64,000 nucleotides of DNA from Streptomyces sp. NBC_00659 (GTDB lineage Bacteria > Actinomycetota > Actinomycetes > Streptomycetales > Streptomycetaceae): the NCBI RefSeq assembly GCF_036226925.1, contig NZ_CP109031.1, positions 5,332,001-5,396,000 on the forward strand. The letters run 5' to 3'. The translations under genes and the position numbers were made by a program. Position 1 is the first letter of the stretch. Each line of letters opens with the position of its first letter. The notes below the pieces were generated by a model that made no database searches, was not told the DNA's origin, and saw only the letters and a program-made list of their open reading frames with translations. Positions 56,946 to 64,000 of this stretch are shown one piece after another.

Positions 56946-57055
56946 GCGTGCGAGGGGGGCGGCGCCGGGAACTCTGCGGGCCAAGGCTGACCCTGGGCGG
57001 CCTGTCGTCCGGATCGTGCGGCGGGACGCGGGTCACCTGATCCAAGGGGCAGACC

Positions 57056-57649
57056 CTAGGAGGCTCCGCCCCCGTGGGCCTGGGTCACCAGGTCGATCGC
57101 GACCTCCAGGACGGCCTTGCGCTTGTCCTCGGGGTCGCCTTCGACGTCTTTGAGCACGAACATGCCGGCGTGCATCGTGAAGAGCGCGCTGACGCAGCGG
57201 ACCTGGTCGGTCAGCGGCGACTCGGGCTCCTTGATGATCTCCAGCATGCTGATCATGCGGTCCTTGAAGGTCTCGCCGATGCTCAGCTCGCGAACCGTCG
57301 CCTGGTTCTCCTGCATGAAGCGGAAGAGCGGGGACGCGCCGCCGAGTGCCTCGCTGTAGCGGCGCAGCACCTCCTGCTTGGTCTCCAGGCTGTGCGGCTG
57401 CTGCTTGCCCCACTCGATCAGCTCGTCGAGCGGCCGCGTCAGATCCTGGAAGAGACTGATCAGGATCTCTTCCTTGGTCTTGAAGTGGTAGTAGAGCGCG
57501 GCTTTCGTGACATCGAGGTGCTCGGCGATCTCGCGCAGCGAGGTCTTCTCGTAGCCGTGCTCGGAGAAGAGTTCGAGAGCAACGTCCTGGATGCGCTGCC
57601 GGGTGTCGCCCCGGCGCTGCCGCTTGATGCCGTCCATGGTGCCGCCCAT
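57056..57649 (-). CDS. TetR-family regulator of an efflux pump
   Basis: A 197-aa repressor with the TetR helix-turn-helix at about 12-58 (RIQDVALELFSEHGYEKTSLREIAEHLDVTKAALYYHFKTKEEI) and a helical ligand-binding domain. It is divergent from an MFS exporter with a 171-bp gap containing several operator-like repeats, the classic arrangement of a drug-responsive repressor. ATG at 57649 follows AGGAG at 7-8 nt. Confidence 0.94.
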   Translation of the reverse strand: MGGTMDGIKRQRRGDTRQRIQDVALELFSEHGYEKTSLREIAEHLDVTKAALYYHFKTKEEILISLFQDLTRPLDELIEWGKQQPHSLETKQEVLRRYSEALGGASPLFRFMQENQATVRELSIGETFKDRMISMLEIIKEPESPLTDQVRCVSALFTMHAGMFVLKDVEGDPEDKRKAVLEVAIDLVTQAHGGGAS

Positions 57650-57675
57650 CCTCGTACTCCTCGCGCTCCCTGGAA

Positions 57676-57734
57676 ACTTACCTGTCGACCGGCTGGTAAA
57701 ACTAGTGTTGCTTACTTGACGCCCGGCTAGTTAC
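57676..57734. promoter_or_regulatory. Two 25-bp direct-repeat operator-like sites
   Basis: 57676-57700 and 57710-57734 match at most positions (shared core CTTAC, TG, CG, CCGGCT, GT), spaced 34 bp start to start, close to the TetR start. They resemble halves of the palindrome at 57760. Confidence 0.5.
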
Positions 57735-57759
57735 GAAGCTATTTTCCTGAGTGTAGTCA

Positions 57760-57777
57760 ACTTGCCGGTCGGCAAGT
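57760..57777. promoter_or_regulatory. Palindromic TetR operator before the MFS gene
   Basis: ACTTGCCG (57760-57767) and CGGCAAGT (57770-57777) are perfect 8-bp arms about a GT centre, 44 bp before the transporter start. Confidence 0.65.
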
Positions 57778-57820
57778 AAGTAGCCGGACGGCGGCAGAAG
57801 TACTCAGGGGAGTGGAAGCG

Positions 57821-59434
57821 ATGGCGGACAAGACGAAAGCGGCCGAACCGGCCGTGGAGCAGACCGGGAAACCGGCCGAGGGCGAGAAGCGGCAGCGCAG
57901 CGTGCGCGTGGTCCTGCTCGCGCTGATGCTCACGATGATGCTGGCGATGCTCGACAACATGATCGTCGGCACGGCCATGCCGACCATCGTGGGCGAGCTC
58001 GGCGGACTCGAACACCTTTCCTGGGTCGTGACGGCGTACACCCTCGCCACCGCGGCCTCCACCCCGATCTGGGGCAAGGTCGGCGACATGTACGGGCGCA
58101 AGGGCGCCTTCATGTCGTCGATCGTGATCTTCCTGATCGGCTCCGCGCTGAGCGGCATGGCCCAGAACATGGGTGAGCTGATCGGATTCCGGGCCATCCA
58201 GGGTCTCGGCGCCGGCGGTCTCATGGTCGGCGTCATGGCGATCATCGGTGACCTGATCCCGCCCCGTGAGCGCGGCAAGTACCAGGGCATGATGGCCGGC
58301 ATCATGGCGCTGGCGATGATCGGCGGTCCGCTGATCGGCGGCACCATCACCGACAACTGGGGCTGGCGCTGGTCCTTCTACATCAACCTGCCGCTCGGCG
58401 CGGTCGCGCTCGCCGCGATCAGCATCGTCCTGCACCTGCCGAAGAAGCGGTCCGAGACGCGCATCGACTACCTCGGTGCCGTGCTGCTGACCATCGGCAT
58501 CACCTCCATCGTCCTCGTCACCACCTGGGGCGGCACGGAGTACGCCTGGTCGTCCGCGCGGATCATGGAGCTCATCGGCCTCGGTGTCGCCGCGCTGGTC
58601 GGGTTCGTCTTCTGGCAGACCAAGGCCGCCGAGCCGATCCTGCCGCTGCACATCTTCCGCAGCCGCAACTTCACCCTGATGTCGATCATCGGCTTCGTCA
58701 CCGGCTTCGCCATGTTCGGCGCCACGCTGTTCCTGCCGCTGTACCAGCAGGCGGTACAGGGCGCGTCCGCGACCAACTCCGGTCTGCTGCTGCTGCCCAT
58801 GCTGGGCGCGATGCTCGTGACGTCGATGGTCGCCGGCCGGGTCACCACCGCCACCGGCCGCTACAAGATCTTCCCCGTCCTCGGCGGGGTGCTGATGGTG
58901 ATCGGCCTCTACCTGCTGTCGACGATGGACACGGACACCACCCGTTTCATGTCCGGCGTCTACATGGCCGTCCTCGGCCTGGGCATGGGCTGCCTGATGC
59001 AGGTCACCATGCTGGTGGCGCAGAACAGCGTGGAGATGAAGGACATGGGCGTCGCGTCCTCCTCCTCCACCCTGTTCCGCACGCTCGGCTCGTCGTTCGG
59101 TGTCGCCGTCATGGGCGCGCTGTTCAACAACCGCGTCAAGGACGTCATGGCCGAGAAGGCCGGCGCGCTGGGCTCGAAGATCACCGAGCAGTCCCCGCAG
59201 CTGGACGCGGCGAGCCTGGCGAAGCTGCCGGCGGCGGCGCGCGAGGCCTACCAGCACGCGGTGTCGGCCGGTACGCACTCGGCCTTCCTGCTGGGCGCGT
59301 CGGTGGCCGTGATCGTGATGATCTCGTCGGTGTTCGTCAAGGAGGTCGCTCTCAAGGGAGCGGGTGCGCCCAAGCCCGGCGAGGGCGGCGCGTCGGACGA
59401 GGCACCCCAGGTCCAGCTCGCCGAGCCGGTCTGA
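57821..59434 (+). CDS. MFS drug exporter, DHA2 (EmrB/QacA) family
   Basis: A 537-aa proton-driven exporter with 14 predicted transmembrane segments after a charged 28-residue N-terminus. Motif A is GKVGDMYGRKGAF, motif C GGPLIGGTITDNWGWRWSFYINLPLG, and LDNMIVGTAMPTIVGEL is the DHA2 first-helix signature. The substrate is unknown; the divergent TetR regulator likely responds to it. ATG at 57821 (AGGGGAG upstream) is preferred over GTG 57812. Confidence 0.95.
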   Translation: MADKTKAAEPAVEQTGKPAEGEKRQRSVRVVLLALMLTMMLAMLDNMIVGTAMPTIVGELGGLEHLSWVVTAYTLATAASTPIWGKVGDMYGRKGAFMSSIVIFLIGSALSGMAQNMGELIGFRAIQGLGAGGLMVGVMAIIGDLIPPRERGKYQGMMAGIMALAMIGGPLIGGTITDNWGWRWSFYINLPLGAVALAAISIVLHLPKKRSETRIDYLGAVLLTIGITSIVLVTTWGGTEYAWSSARIMELIGLGVAALVGFVFWQTKAAEPILPLHIFRSRNFTLMSIIGFVTGFAMFGATLFLPLYQQAVQGASATNSGLLLLPMLGAMLVTSMVAGRVTTATGRYKIFPVLGGVLMVIGLYLLSTMDTDTTRFMSGVYMAVLGLGMGCLMQVTMLVAQNSVEMKDMGVASSSSTLFRTLGSSFGVAVMGALFNNRVKDVMAEKAGALGSKITEQSPQLDAASLAKLPAAAREAYQHAVSAGTHSAFLLGASVAVIVMISSVFVKEVALKGAGAPKPGEGGASDEAPQVQLAEPV

Positions 59435-59480
59435 CCTGATCGCGGGGCCGGCCCTCCCGGCCCCTGAACTCCTCACACCG

Positions 59481-59513
59481 AAGGCCCCCGGCGTTGTCCG
59501 CCCCGGGGGCCTT
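59481..59513. terminator. Bidirectional terminator between MFS and cseC
   Basis: 11-bp arms AAGGCCCCCGG (59481-59491) and complement (59503-59513), 46 nt after the MFS stop and 59 nt beyond the cseC stop on the other strand. Confidence 0.85.
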
Positions 59514-59572
59514 CCGCTGTGCGCGGTGACGGTCGCACCGAGGCGGCGAGGACAGGGCCCGGCCGGGGCCGC

Positions 59573-61126
59573 CTACTTCCCGGACGCCGGCAGTATCGGA
59601 TAGCTCCCCGTGTTCGTCGGCGCGTGTTCCGGCAGCCACAGCACCGCGACCGCGCCCTCGGCGGGCACGCTCTCCGGGGCCCCGGCGGGCCGTACGTTGC
59701 GGAAGGTCAGCCGTGCGCCGAGCACCCGGGCCTGGCCGGCGGCGATGGTGAGGCCCAGTCCGTGACCGTCGCCCGCCCGGTCGGTGCTGCCGGTGCGGAA
59801 GCGGCTCGGTCCCTCGGCGAGGAGCTTCTCGGGGAAACCGGGGCCGTGGTCGCGGACGCGGATGACCCGGCCCTCGACGGTGACCTCGATCGGCGGCCTG
59901 CCGTGCCGGGCCGCGTTCGCCAGAAGGTTGAGCAGGACGCGCTCCAGACGGCGCGGGTCCGTCGTGACCTCCGACTCGTGCACCACCCGCACCTCGACGT
60001 CCGCGCCCTTGGCGGCGATCCGCCGGGCCACGAACTCGCCGAGCATGAGGTCCTGCAACTCGGCCCGCTCGGAGGCCCCGTCGAGCCGGGCGACCTCCAG
60101 GACGTCCTCGACCAGCGTGCGCATGGCCTGCGCGCGGTCCCGTACGAGCTCGGTGGGGCGGCCGGGCGGCAGGAGTTCGGCCGCCGTGAGCAGCCCGGTC
60201 ACCGGGGTGCGCAGTTCATGGGCGATGTCGGCGGTCACCCGGCGCTCGGCCTCGATGCGCTGCTGGAGCGCGTCGGCCATGGCGTCCACGGCCCGCGCGA
60301 GGTCGTCGGTCTCGTCGAGCACGACACCGCCGATCGCGTCCCGCACCCGGACGTCCGGTTCCCCCTTGGCGACCCGGTTCGCCGCGGCCGCCGCCTTGCG
60401 CAGCCGGCGCGACAGCTGGCCGCCGATCAGCACACCGAGCGCGCTGCCGCCGAAGACGACCGCGATGGAGCCGATGATCAGCGCCTGGTCGAGGTCCTTC
60501 ATCACGTCCGCGTTGCGGTCCGTGAACCGCTCGTGCCAGGACAGCACCTGGCCGTTCCCGAGGGGTACGGCGGCCCAGATGTCCGGCACGCCGTTCGAGC
60601 TGTCCGAGACATAGGTCGCCCGCCGTCCCTCCGAGACCTTCACCATCAGGTCCGACGGAATGGAGGGATCGTCTATCTTCGCCCCGAACGACGGCGGCCG
60701 GCCCGGCCCGTACATGCGCTCAGCGAGCTGGATGCGCTCGTCGGCGAGGTCGCGCGAGTTGTCCAGCATCGAGACGCGGGCCGCGTTGTGGACGACCAGG
60801 CTCAGCGCGACGGCGACCAGCGCGCCGACCAGGGCGATCGCGGTGCTGAGCTTCCAGCGGATGCCGGTACGGATGCTCGTACCCGAATCGGTGCCCCGGT
60901 CTATCCCGATGCCGATGCGCCGGCCCCGGCCGGTGACCGCGCCGGGCCTCCTGCTCCCGCCCCCGCCGAGAACCTCGCCCCGGCCGGCACCCGACCCGGC
61001 ACCGACCCCCTCGCGCGAACCCGTGCCCACTCCGACCCCCGCTTCCGCACGTCCGCCCGGAACCGGTCCCCGCCCCGCGGCCGAAGGGTTCCCCGCAGCA
61101 GCGGAACGCTGAAATATCCCCCGCAT
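59573..61126 (-). CDS. cseC: Sensor histidine kinase CseC
   Basis: A 517-aa kinase of the SigE-CseABC envelope-stress system. A cytoplasmic Gly/Arg-rich N-terminus of about 88 residues precedes two transmembrane segments (about 95-113 and 216-236) flanking a ~100-residue extracytoplasmic sensor. HAMP follows (240-290), then HisKA with H303 in ADIAHELRTP, and HATPase_c (NLLANAARHG, DHGPGFPEK, GHGLGLTIA). It phosphorylates CseB when the cell wall is damaged. It starts 7 nt after cseB. The long N-terminus may mean the true start is an internal GTG. Confidence 0.93.
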   Translation of the reverse strand: MRGIFQRSAAAGNPSAAGRGPVPGGRAEAGVGVGTGSREGVGAGSGAGRGEVLGGGGSRRPGAVTGRGRRIGIGIDRGTDSGTSIRTGIRWKLSTAIALVGALVAVALSLVVHNAARVSMLDNSRDLADERIQLAERMYGPGRPPSFGAKIDDPSIPSDLMVKVSEGRRATYVSDSSNGVPDIWAAVPLGNGQVLSWHERFTDRNADVMKDLDQALIIGSIAVVFGGSALGVLIGGQLSRRLRKAAAAANRVAKGEPDVRVRDAIGGVVLDETDDLARAVDAMADALQQRIEAERRVTADIAHELRTPVTGLLTAAELLPPGRPTELVRDRAQAMRTLVEDVLEVARLDGASERAELQDLMLGEFVARRIAAKGADVEVRVVHESEVTTDPRRLERVLLNLLANAARHGRPPIEVTVEGRVIRVRDHGPGFPEKLLAEGPSRFRTGSTDRAGDGHGLGLTIAAGQARVLGARLTFRNVRPAGAPESVPAEGAVAVLWLPEHAPTNTGSYPILPASGK

Positions 61127-61133
61127 GGTGTGC

Positions 61134-61838
61134 TCAGGCCTTCAACTTGTAGCCGAAGCCGCGGACCGTCTCGATACGGTCCTGGCCGATCTTCGTACGC
61201 AGTCGCTGCACATGGACGTCGACCACCCGGGTGTCCCCGCCCCAGCCGTAGTCCCACACCCGCTCCAGCAGCTTGTCGCGGCTCAGCACCGTCCCCGGCG
61301 CGGACGAGAACTCCAGGAGCAGCCGCATCTCGGTGGGCGTCAGTGCCACCGGCGTGCCGCCCCGGGTCACCTCCATGCCCTCGGTGTCGACCTCCAGCTC
61401 ACCGAAGACGAGCACCCCGCCCTCCACCGGAGCAGTCCCCTCGGCCGCGCCCGCGCCGCCGCTCGCGTGCCCGAAGCGGCGCAGCACCGCGCGGATACGG
61501 GCGACCAGCACGGCGCCGTCGAAGGGCTTGGTCACGTAGTCGTCGGCGCCGGCCTCCAGGCCGAGCACGATGTCGATCGAGTCGGCGCGCGCCGACAGCA
61601 TGATGACCGGCACGGTCGACTCGTCGCGGATACGGCGGCACAGCGACACACCGTCGAGCCCGGGGACCATCACGTCCAGCAGGGCGATGTCGGGACGGTC
61701 GGCGCGGAACGCCTCCAGGCCCGAGAGCCCGTCGGGCATGGCCGTGACCGCGAAGCCGTCGCGCTCCAGGGCGAGTTGTGTGGCCTCGCGGATGACGTCG
61801 TCGTCCTCGACGAACAGGACGTGGGTCTGCTCTGCCAT
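61134..61838 (-). CDS. cseB: Response regulator CseB
   Basis: A 234-aa OmpR-type regulator. The receiver has acidic E11-D12-D13, phospho-acceptor D55 in IALLDVMVPG and K104 in VTKPFD. A disordered linker (about 122-140) leads to the winged helix (LTPTEMRLLLEFSSAPGTVLSRDKLLERVW, VDVHVQRLRTKIG). CseB activates the sigE promoter; the operon position after cseA supports this. Confidence 0.95.
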   Translation of the reverse strand: MAEQTHVLFVEDDDVIREATQLALERDGFAVTAMPDGLSGLEAFRADRPDIALLDVMVPGLDGVSLCRRIRDESTVPVIMLSARADSIDIVLGLEAGADDYVTKPFDGAVLVARIRAVLRRFGHASGGAGAAEGTAPVEGGVLVFGELEVDTEGMEVTRGGTPVALTPTEMRLLLEFSSAPGTVLSRDKLLERVWDYGWGGDTRVVDVHVQRLRTKIGQDRIETVRGFGYKLKA

Positions 61839-61857
61839 CCGGCTGCTCCGCCCGCTC

Positions 61858-62508
61858 TCAGTTCGCGTCCGGGGCGGGCGAAACGGAGCCGCCCACCGCG
61901 TTGCTGTAGTCGTTGTGGATCCTGGACTGTTCGACGAAGCGTGTCGAGGACCAGCCGTAGGTGATCACTTCCTCGCTGGACGGGTACGACACCGGGTCGC
62001 CCTTCTCGTACAGCTGCTGGGTGACCACCAGATCGCCCCGGTCGATCTCGGCGTAGACCGGAGGCTCCTCGGCCTTGAAGACATTCTGGTACCGGCCGTT
62101 CTCCTCGCGATAGACGTAGCTGCCGACACCCACGGCGTCGGCACAGGTCATCACGTTGATCACGATGTCGTTCGCGGAGCCGCCGGTCAGGTCCCCGTAC
62201 GACACGTCGACCGGGTACTCGTCGGCGACGCACGGCTTCAGGTCGCGCTTGACCGCCGCGCTGACCGCGGGATCGTCCTTGACGAGCTTGACCGCGTCCA
62301 CGCGCCGGGGGGCCTTGGACGGCGAACCGGAGACGACCGGCTTGACGCTGCCCTTGGCGACCGCGTCGCTGCCCGCCGGACCCTCGTCGCGGGCACCGGT
62401 GCCGCCGGTGGCGCACGCGGTCACGAAAAGGCCGAGGGCGGCGAGCCCGGCCGCCGCCGAACTCCCCGCCTTCAGGGCCGTTCTGCCCCGGACTCCTAGG
62501 CCGCGCAA
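61858..62508 (-). CDS. cseA: Lipoprotein CseA
   Basis: A 216-aa exported lipoprotein. A basic n-region (RGLGVRGRTALK) and hydrophobic core end in the lipobox FVTAC near residue 32, then a disordered region and a folded domain. CseA negatively modulates the CseB/CseC signal in S. coelicolor. The start is TTG at 62508, overlapping the end of sigE by 13 nt; GGGAG precedes it. Confidence 0.9.
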   Translation of the reverse strand: MRGLGVRGRTALKAGSSAAAGLAALGLFVTACATGGTGARDEGPAGSDAVAKGSVKPVVSGSPSKAPRRVDAVKLVKDDPAVSAAVKRDLKPCVADEYPVDVSYGDLTGGSANDIVINVMTCADAVGVGSYVYREENGRYQNVFKAEEPPVYAEIDRGDLVVTQQLYEKGDPVSYPSSEEVITYGWSSTRFVEQSRIHNDYSNAVGGSVSPAPDAN

Positions 62509-63035
62509 CGCTCCCGCTCCTCACGTTCGAGCGCGCGGGCGTCCAGGTCGCGGCTCTCCAGCTCCTCGCGGAGCCGGGCCAGCGCCCGGTGCAGCGTGCT
62601 CTTGACCGTTCCGGCCGACATGCCGAGCGCGGCGGCCGTCTCCTCCGTGGACATCTGCTCCCAGTGTCGCAGCACCACGACACTGCGCTGCTTGGGTGCC
62701 AGCACCTTCATGATGTCCATCAGCAGCGCACGGTCCGCGTGCTGTTCGGTGGCGTCCTCCACACACGCGTCCGGCAGCTGCTCGGTGGGCACCTCCTCGA
62801 GCTTGCGGGCCCGCCACCACTCGGTACGCGTATTGATCATCACGCGGCGCAGATAGGCGTCGGCGAGACGCTTGTCCGCGATGCCGTCCCAGCGGCCGTA
62901 CGTCCGCACGAGCGCGGTCTGGAGCAGGTCCTGGGCGTCGACCGGGTCGGGGACCAGACGGCGCGCACTGCGCAGCAGCGCGTCCTGCCGGGTTCGGACG
63001 TACTCCTCGAATTCGAGCACCTCGCCCTGCGCCAT
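62496..63035 (-). CDS. sigE: ECF sigma factor SigE
   Basis: A 179-aa extracytoplasmic-function sigma factor controlling envelope-stress genes. Region 2 includes DAQDLLQTALVRTYGRWD and AYLRRVMINTRTEWWRARK; region 4 includes LAPKQRSVVVLRHWEQMSTEETAAALGMSAGTVKSTLHRALARL. It is nearly identical to S. coelicolor SigE as I remember it, and lies ahead of cseABC as there. ATG at 63035 follows GGAGG at 8 nt. No anti-sigma gene adjoins; control is through CseB. Confidence 0.96.
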   Translation of the reverse strand: MAQGEVLEFEEYVRTRQDALLRSARRLVPDPVDAQDLLQTALVRTYGRWDGIADKRLADAYLRRVMINTRTEWWRARKLEEVPTEQLPDACVEDATEQHADRALLMDIMKVLAPKQRSVVVLRHWEQMSTEETAAALGMSAGTVKSTLHRALARLREELESRDLDARALEREERERCAA

Positions 63036-63151
63036 GATCAACCGCCTCCGTCCCCGTTTCCGGCCTGACTGCTGCCGGTTCTCCGTCGCCTGCGAACCGC
63101 CGCTCCCCTGCCGCCGGTCGGGCGGCACTCGCTGCGGTACGGCACTGAAGC

Positions 63152-63174
63152 TACGGAGCCGTTGTCACGGGGTT
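63152..63174 (-). promoter_or_regulatory. Possible ECF-type promoter for sigE
   Basis: On the minus strand AAC (63174-63172), a 16-nt spacer and CGTA (63155-63152) match the ECF -35/-10 layout about 120 nt before sigE. The match is short and could be chance. Confidence 0.3.
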
Positions 63175-63288
63175 GTCCGAGACAGCCTGCGGCCAGCACT
63201 CGGCTGTCCGTCGGTTGTGTAACGGCTATGGAAACGGGGTAGGAGAACGTGCCTCTATGGCCTGGTTGATCCGGTTATGGCGTCTGTT

Positions 63289-64000
63289 CTAGGTGAGGGG
63301 CAACCGATACAGACCGCCGGGGAGCGGCTCGACCAGTCCGTCGGCGACGAGTCCGTCGAGCGCGCGGCCCCGCTGCACCGGCTCGTCCCACACCCGGTCC
63401 AGCGCGGTCTGTGGAACCGGCACATGCGCCTCCCGCAGGACGGCCAGCAGCTTGCCGCGCACCTGGCGGTCCGTGCCCGCGTACGTCTGCCCCTTGCGCG
63501 GCGGTCCGTCGTGCTCCGGCTTGCCGGCCAGCCGCCAGGCGCACTGCGCGGCGATCGGGCAGCGGTGGCACGTCTCGTTCCTCGCCGTGCAGATCAGCGC
63601 GCCGAGTTCCATGGAGGCGGCGGCCCAGCGCGCCGCCGTGCTCTCGCTCTCGGGCAGCAGGGCGCGGGCGAGCTTGCGCTCGGCGGCGGTGGTGGCGTTC
63701 GGCGGGTACTGCACGCCGGTGACGGCTCGGGCGAAGACCCTGCGGACGTTCGTGTCCAGGACGGGATGACGCTGGCCGTACGCGAACGACGCGACCGCCG
63801 CCGCCGTGTACTCGCCGATGCCGGGCAGCGCCAGCAGCTGCGCGTGATCGGTCGGTACGTCGCCGCCGTGCCGCTCCGCTATGGCCACTGCGGCGCCGTG
63901 CAGACGCAGGGCGCGGCGCGGATAGCCGAGCCGTCCCCAGGCCCGGACCGCCTCTCCGGGCGCGTCCTTCGCCAGATCGGCGGGGCGCGGCCAGCGGGCC
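63289..64000 (-). CDS. mutY: A/G-specific adenine glycosylase MutY, partial at the window end
   Basis: The C-terminal 236 codons of MutY, which removes A mispaired with 8-oxoG. VRAWGRLGYPRRALRLHGAA and the helix-hairpin-helix LLALPGIGEYTAAAVASFAYG lead to the catalytic Asp in VLDTNVRRVF. The [4Fe-4S] ligands are C-x6-C-x2-C-x5-C in CTARNETCHRCPIAAQC. The start lies beyond base 64000. Same strand as sigE, 253 bp upstream. Confidence 0.96.
   Translation of the reverse strand, partial: ARWPRPADLAKDAPGEAVRAWGRLGYPRRALRLHGAAVAIAERHGGDVPTDHAQLLALPGIGEYTAAAVASFAYGQRHPVLDTNVRRVFARAVTGVQYPPNATTAAERKLARALLPESESTAARWAAASMELGALICTARNETCHRCPIAAQCAWRLAGKPEHDGPPRKGQTYAGTDRQVRGKLLAVLREAHVPVPQTALDRVWDEPVQRGRALDGLVADGLVEPLPGGLYRLPLT

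Overview
The window is typical Streptomyces chromosome. It is very GC-rich and densely coded, with frequent GTG starts and 4-nt ATGA/GTGA gene overlaps. Its gene content and order match the conserved Streptomyces core region that carries sigE-cseABC, clpC, lsr2, nadBC/panC/coaX, the folate genes and ftsH-hpt-tilS. I saw no tRNA, rRNA, CRISPR array, insertion sequence, integrase or prophage gene. Functions are assigned from motifs and remembered family members; no search was run.

Layout. 1-5.0 kb: tail of an XRE regulator, an aldehyde dehydrogenase, a DinB-fold protein, and a PadR regulator next to a two-gene ABC exporter. 5.3-9.0 kb: a YfeO-like ClC channel and glutamate decarboxylase (minus strand), divergent from a TipA-type thiopeptide-sensing MerR regulator. 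9.1-18.3 kb: YbjQ, a DedA membrane protein with a low-complexity tail, a ThrE exporter, pyrophosphatase, a PBP4-type DD-peptidase, a zinc metalloprotease, tilS and hpt. 18.4-24.5 kb: ftsH, folE and the opposing folP-NTF2-folB-folK-DUF3180 operon. 24.6-31.9 kb: an MprF-like lysyltransferase divergent from a membrane-anchored esterase, a disordered membrane/coiled-coil protein, and two PH-domain membrane proteins. 32.0-34.3 kb: an orphan complex I NuoD paralogue convergent with a MidA/NDUFAF7-type methyltransferase. 34.4-40.2 kb: a NarL-type two-component system, a TmrB-like ATPase, an ArsR/DUF5937 regulator with a divergent 73-aa protein, and a threonine-aldolase-like lyase. 40.4-45.9 kb: the cofactor operon DUF2520-panC-nadB-nadC-coaX. 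46.1-52.4 kb: small hypotheticals, BlaI, a GNAT acetyltransferase, lsr2, an SCO3374-like protein and clpC. 52.5-55.6 kb: a 1043-aa NACHT-LRR protein, a bacterial NLR-like candidate immune protein. 56.1-59.4 kb: a secreted M23 peptidase and a TetR/MFS efflux pair with several operator-like sites. 59.6-64 kb: the cell-envelope stress operon sigE-cseA-cseB-cseC and a partial mutY.

How genes work together. Folate genes, NAD/CoA genes and sigE-cseABC form recognisable pathways or operons. Proteostasis genes (ftsH, clpC with a ClgR-type box) and envelope genes (DD-peptidase, M23, MprF-like, SigE system) recur. The most noteworthy items are the solitary NACHT-LRR gene, the NuoD paralogue with a Trp in place of the quinone-ligand Tyr beside a methyltransferase of the family that modifies NuoD homologues, the TipA homologue lacking the drug-bonding Cys214, and a predicted three-way-junction RNA upstream of the M23 gene.
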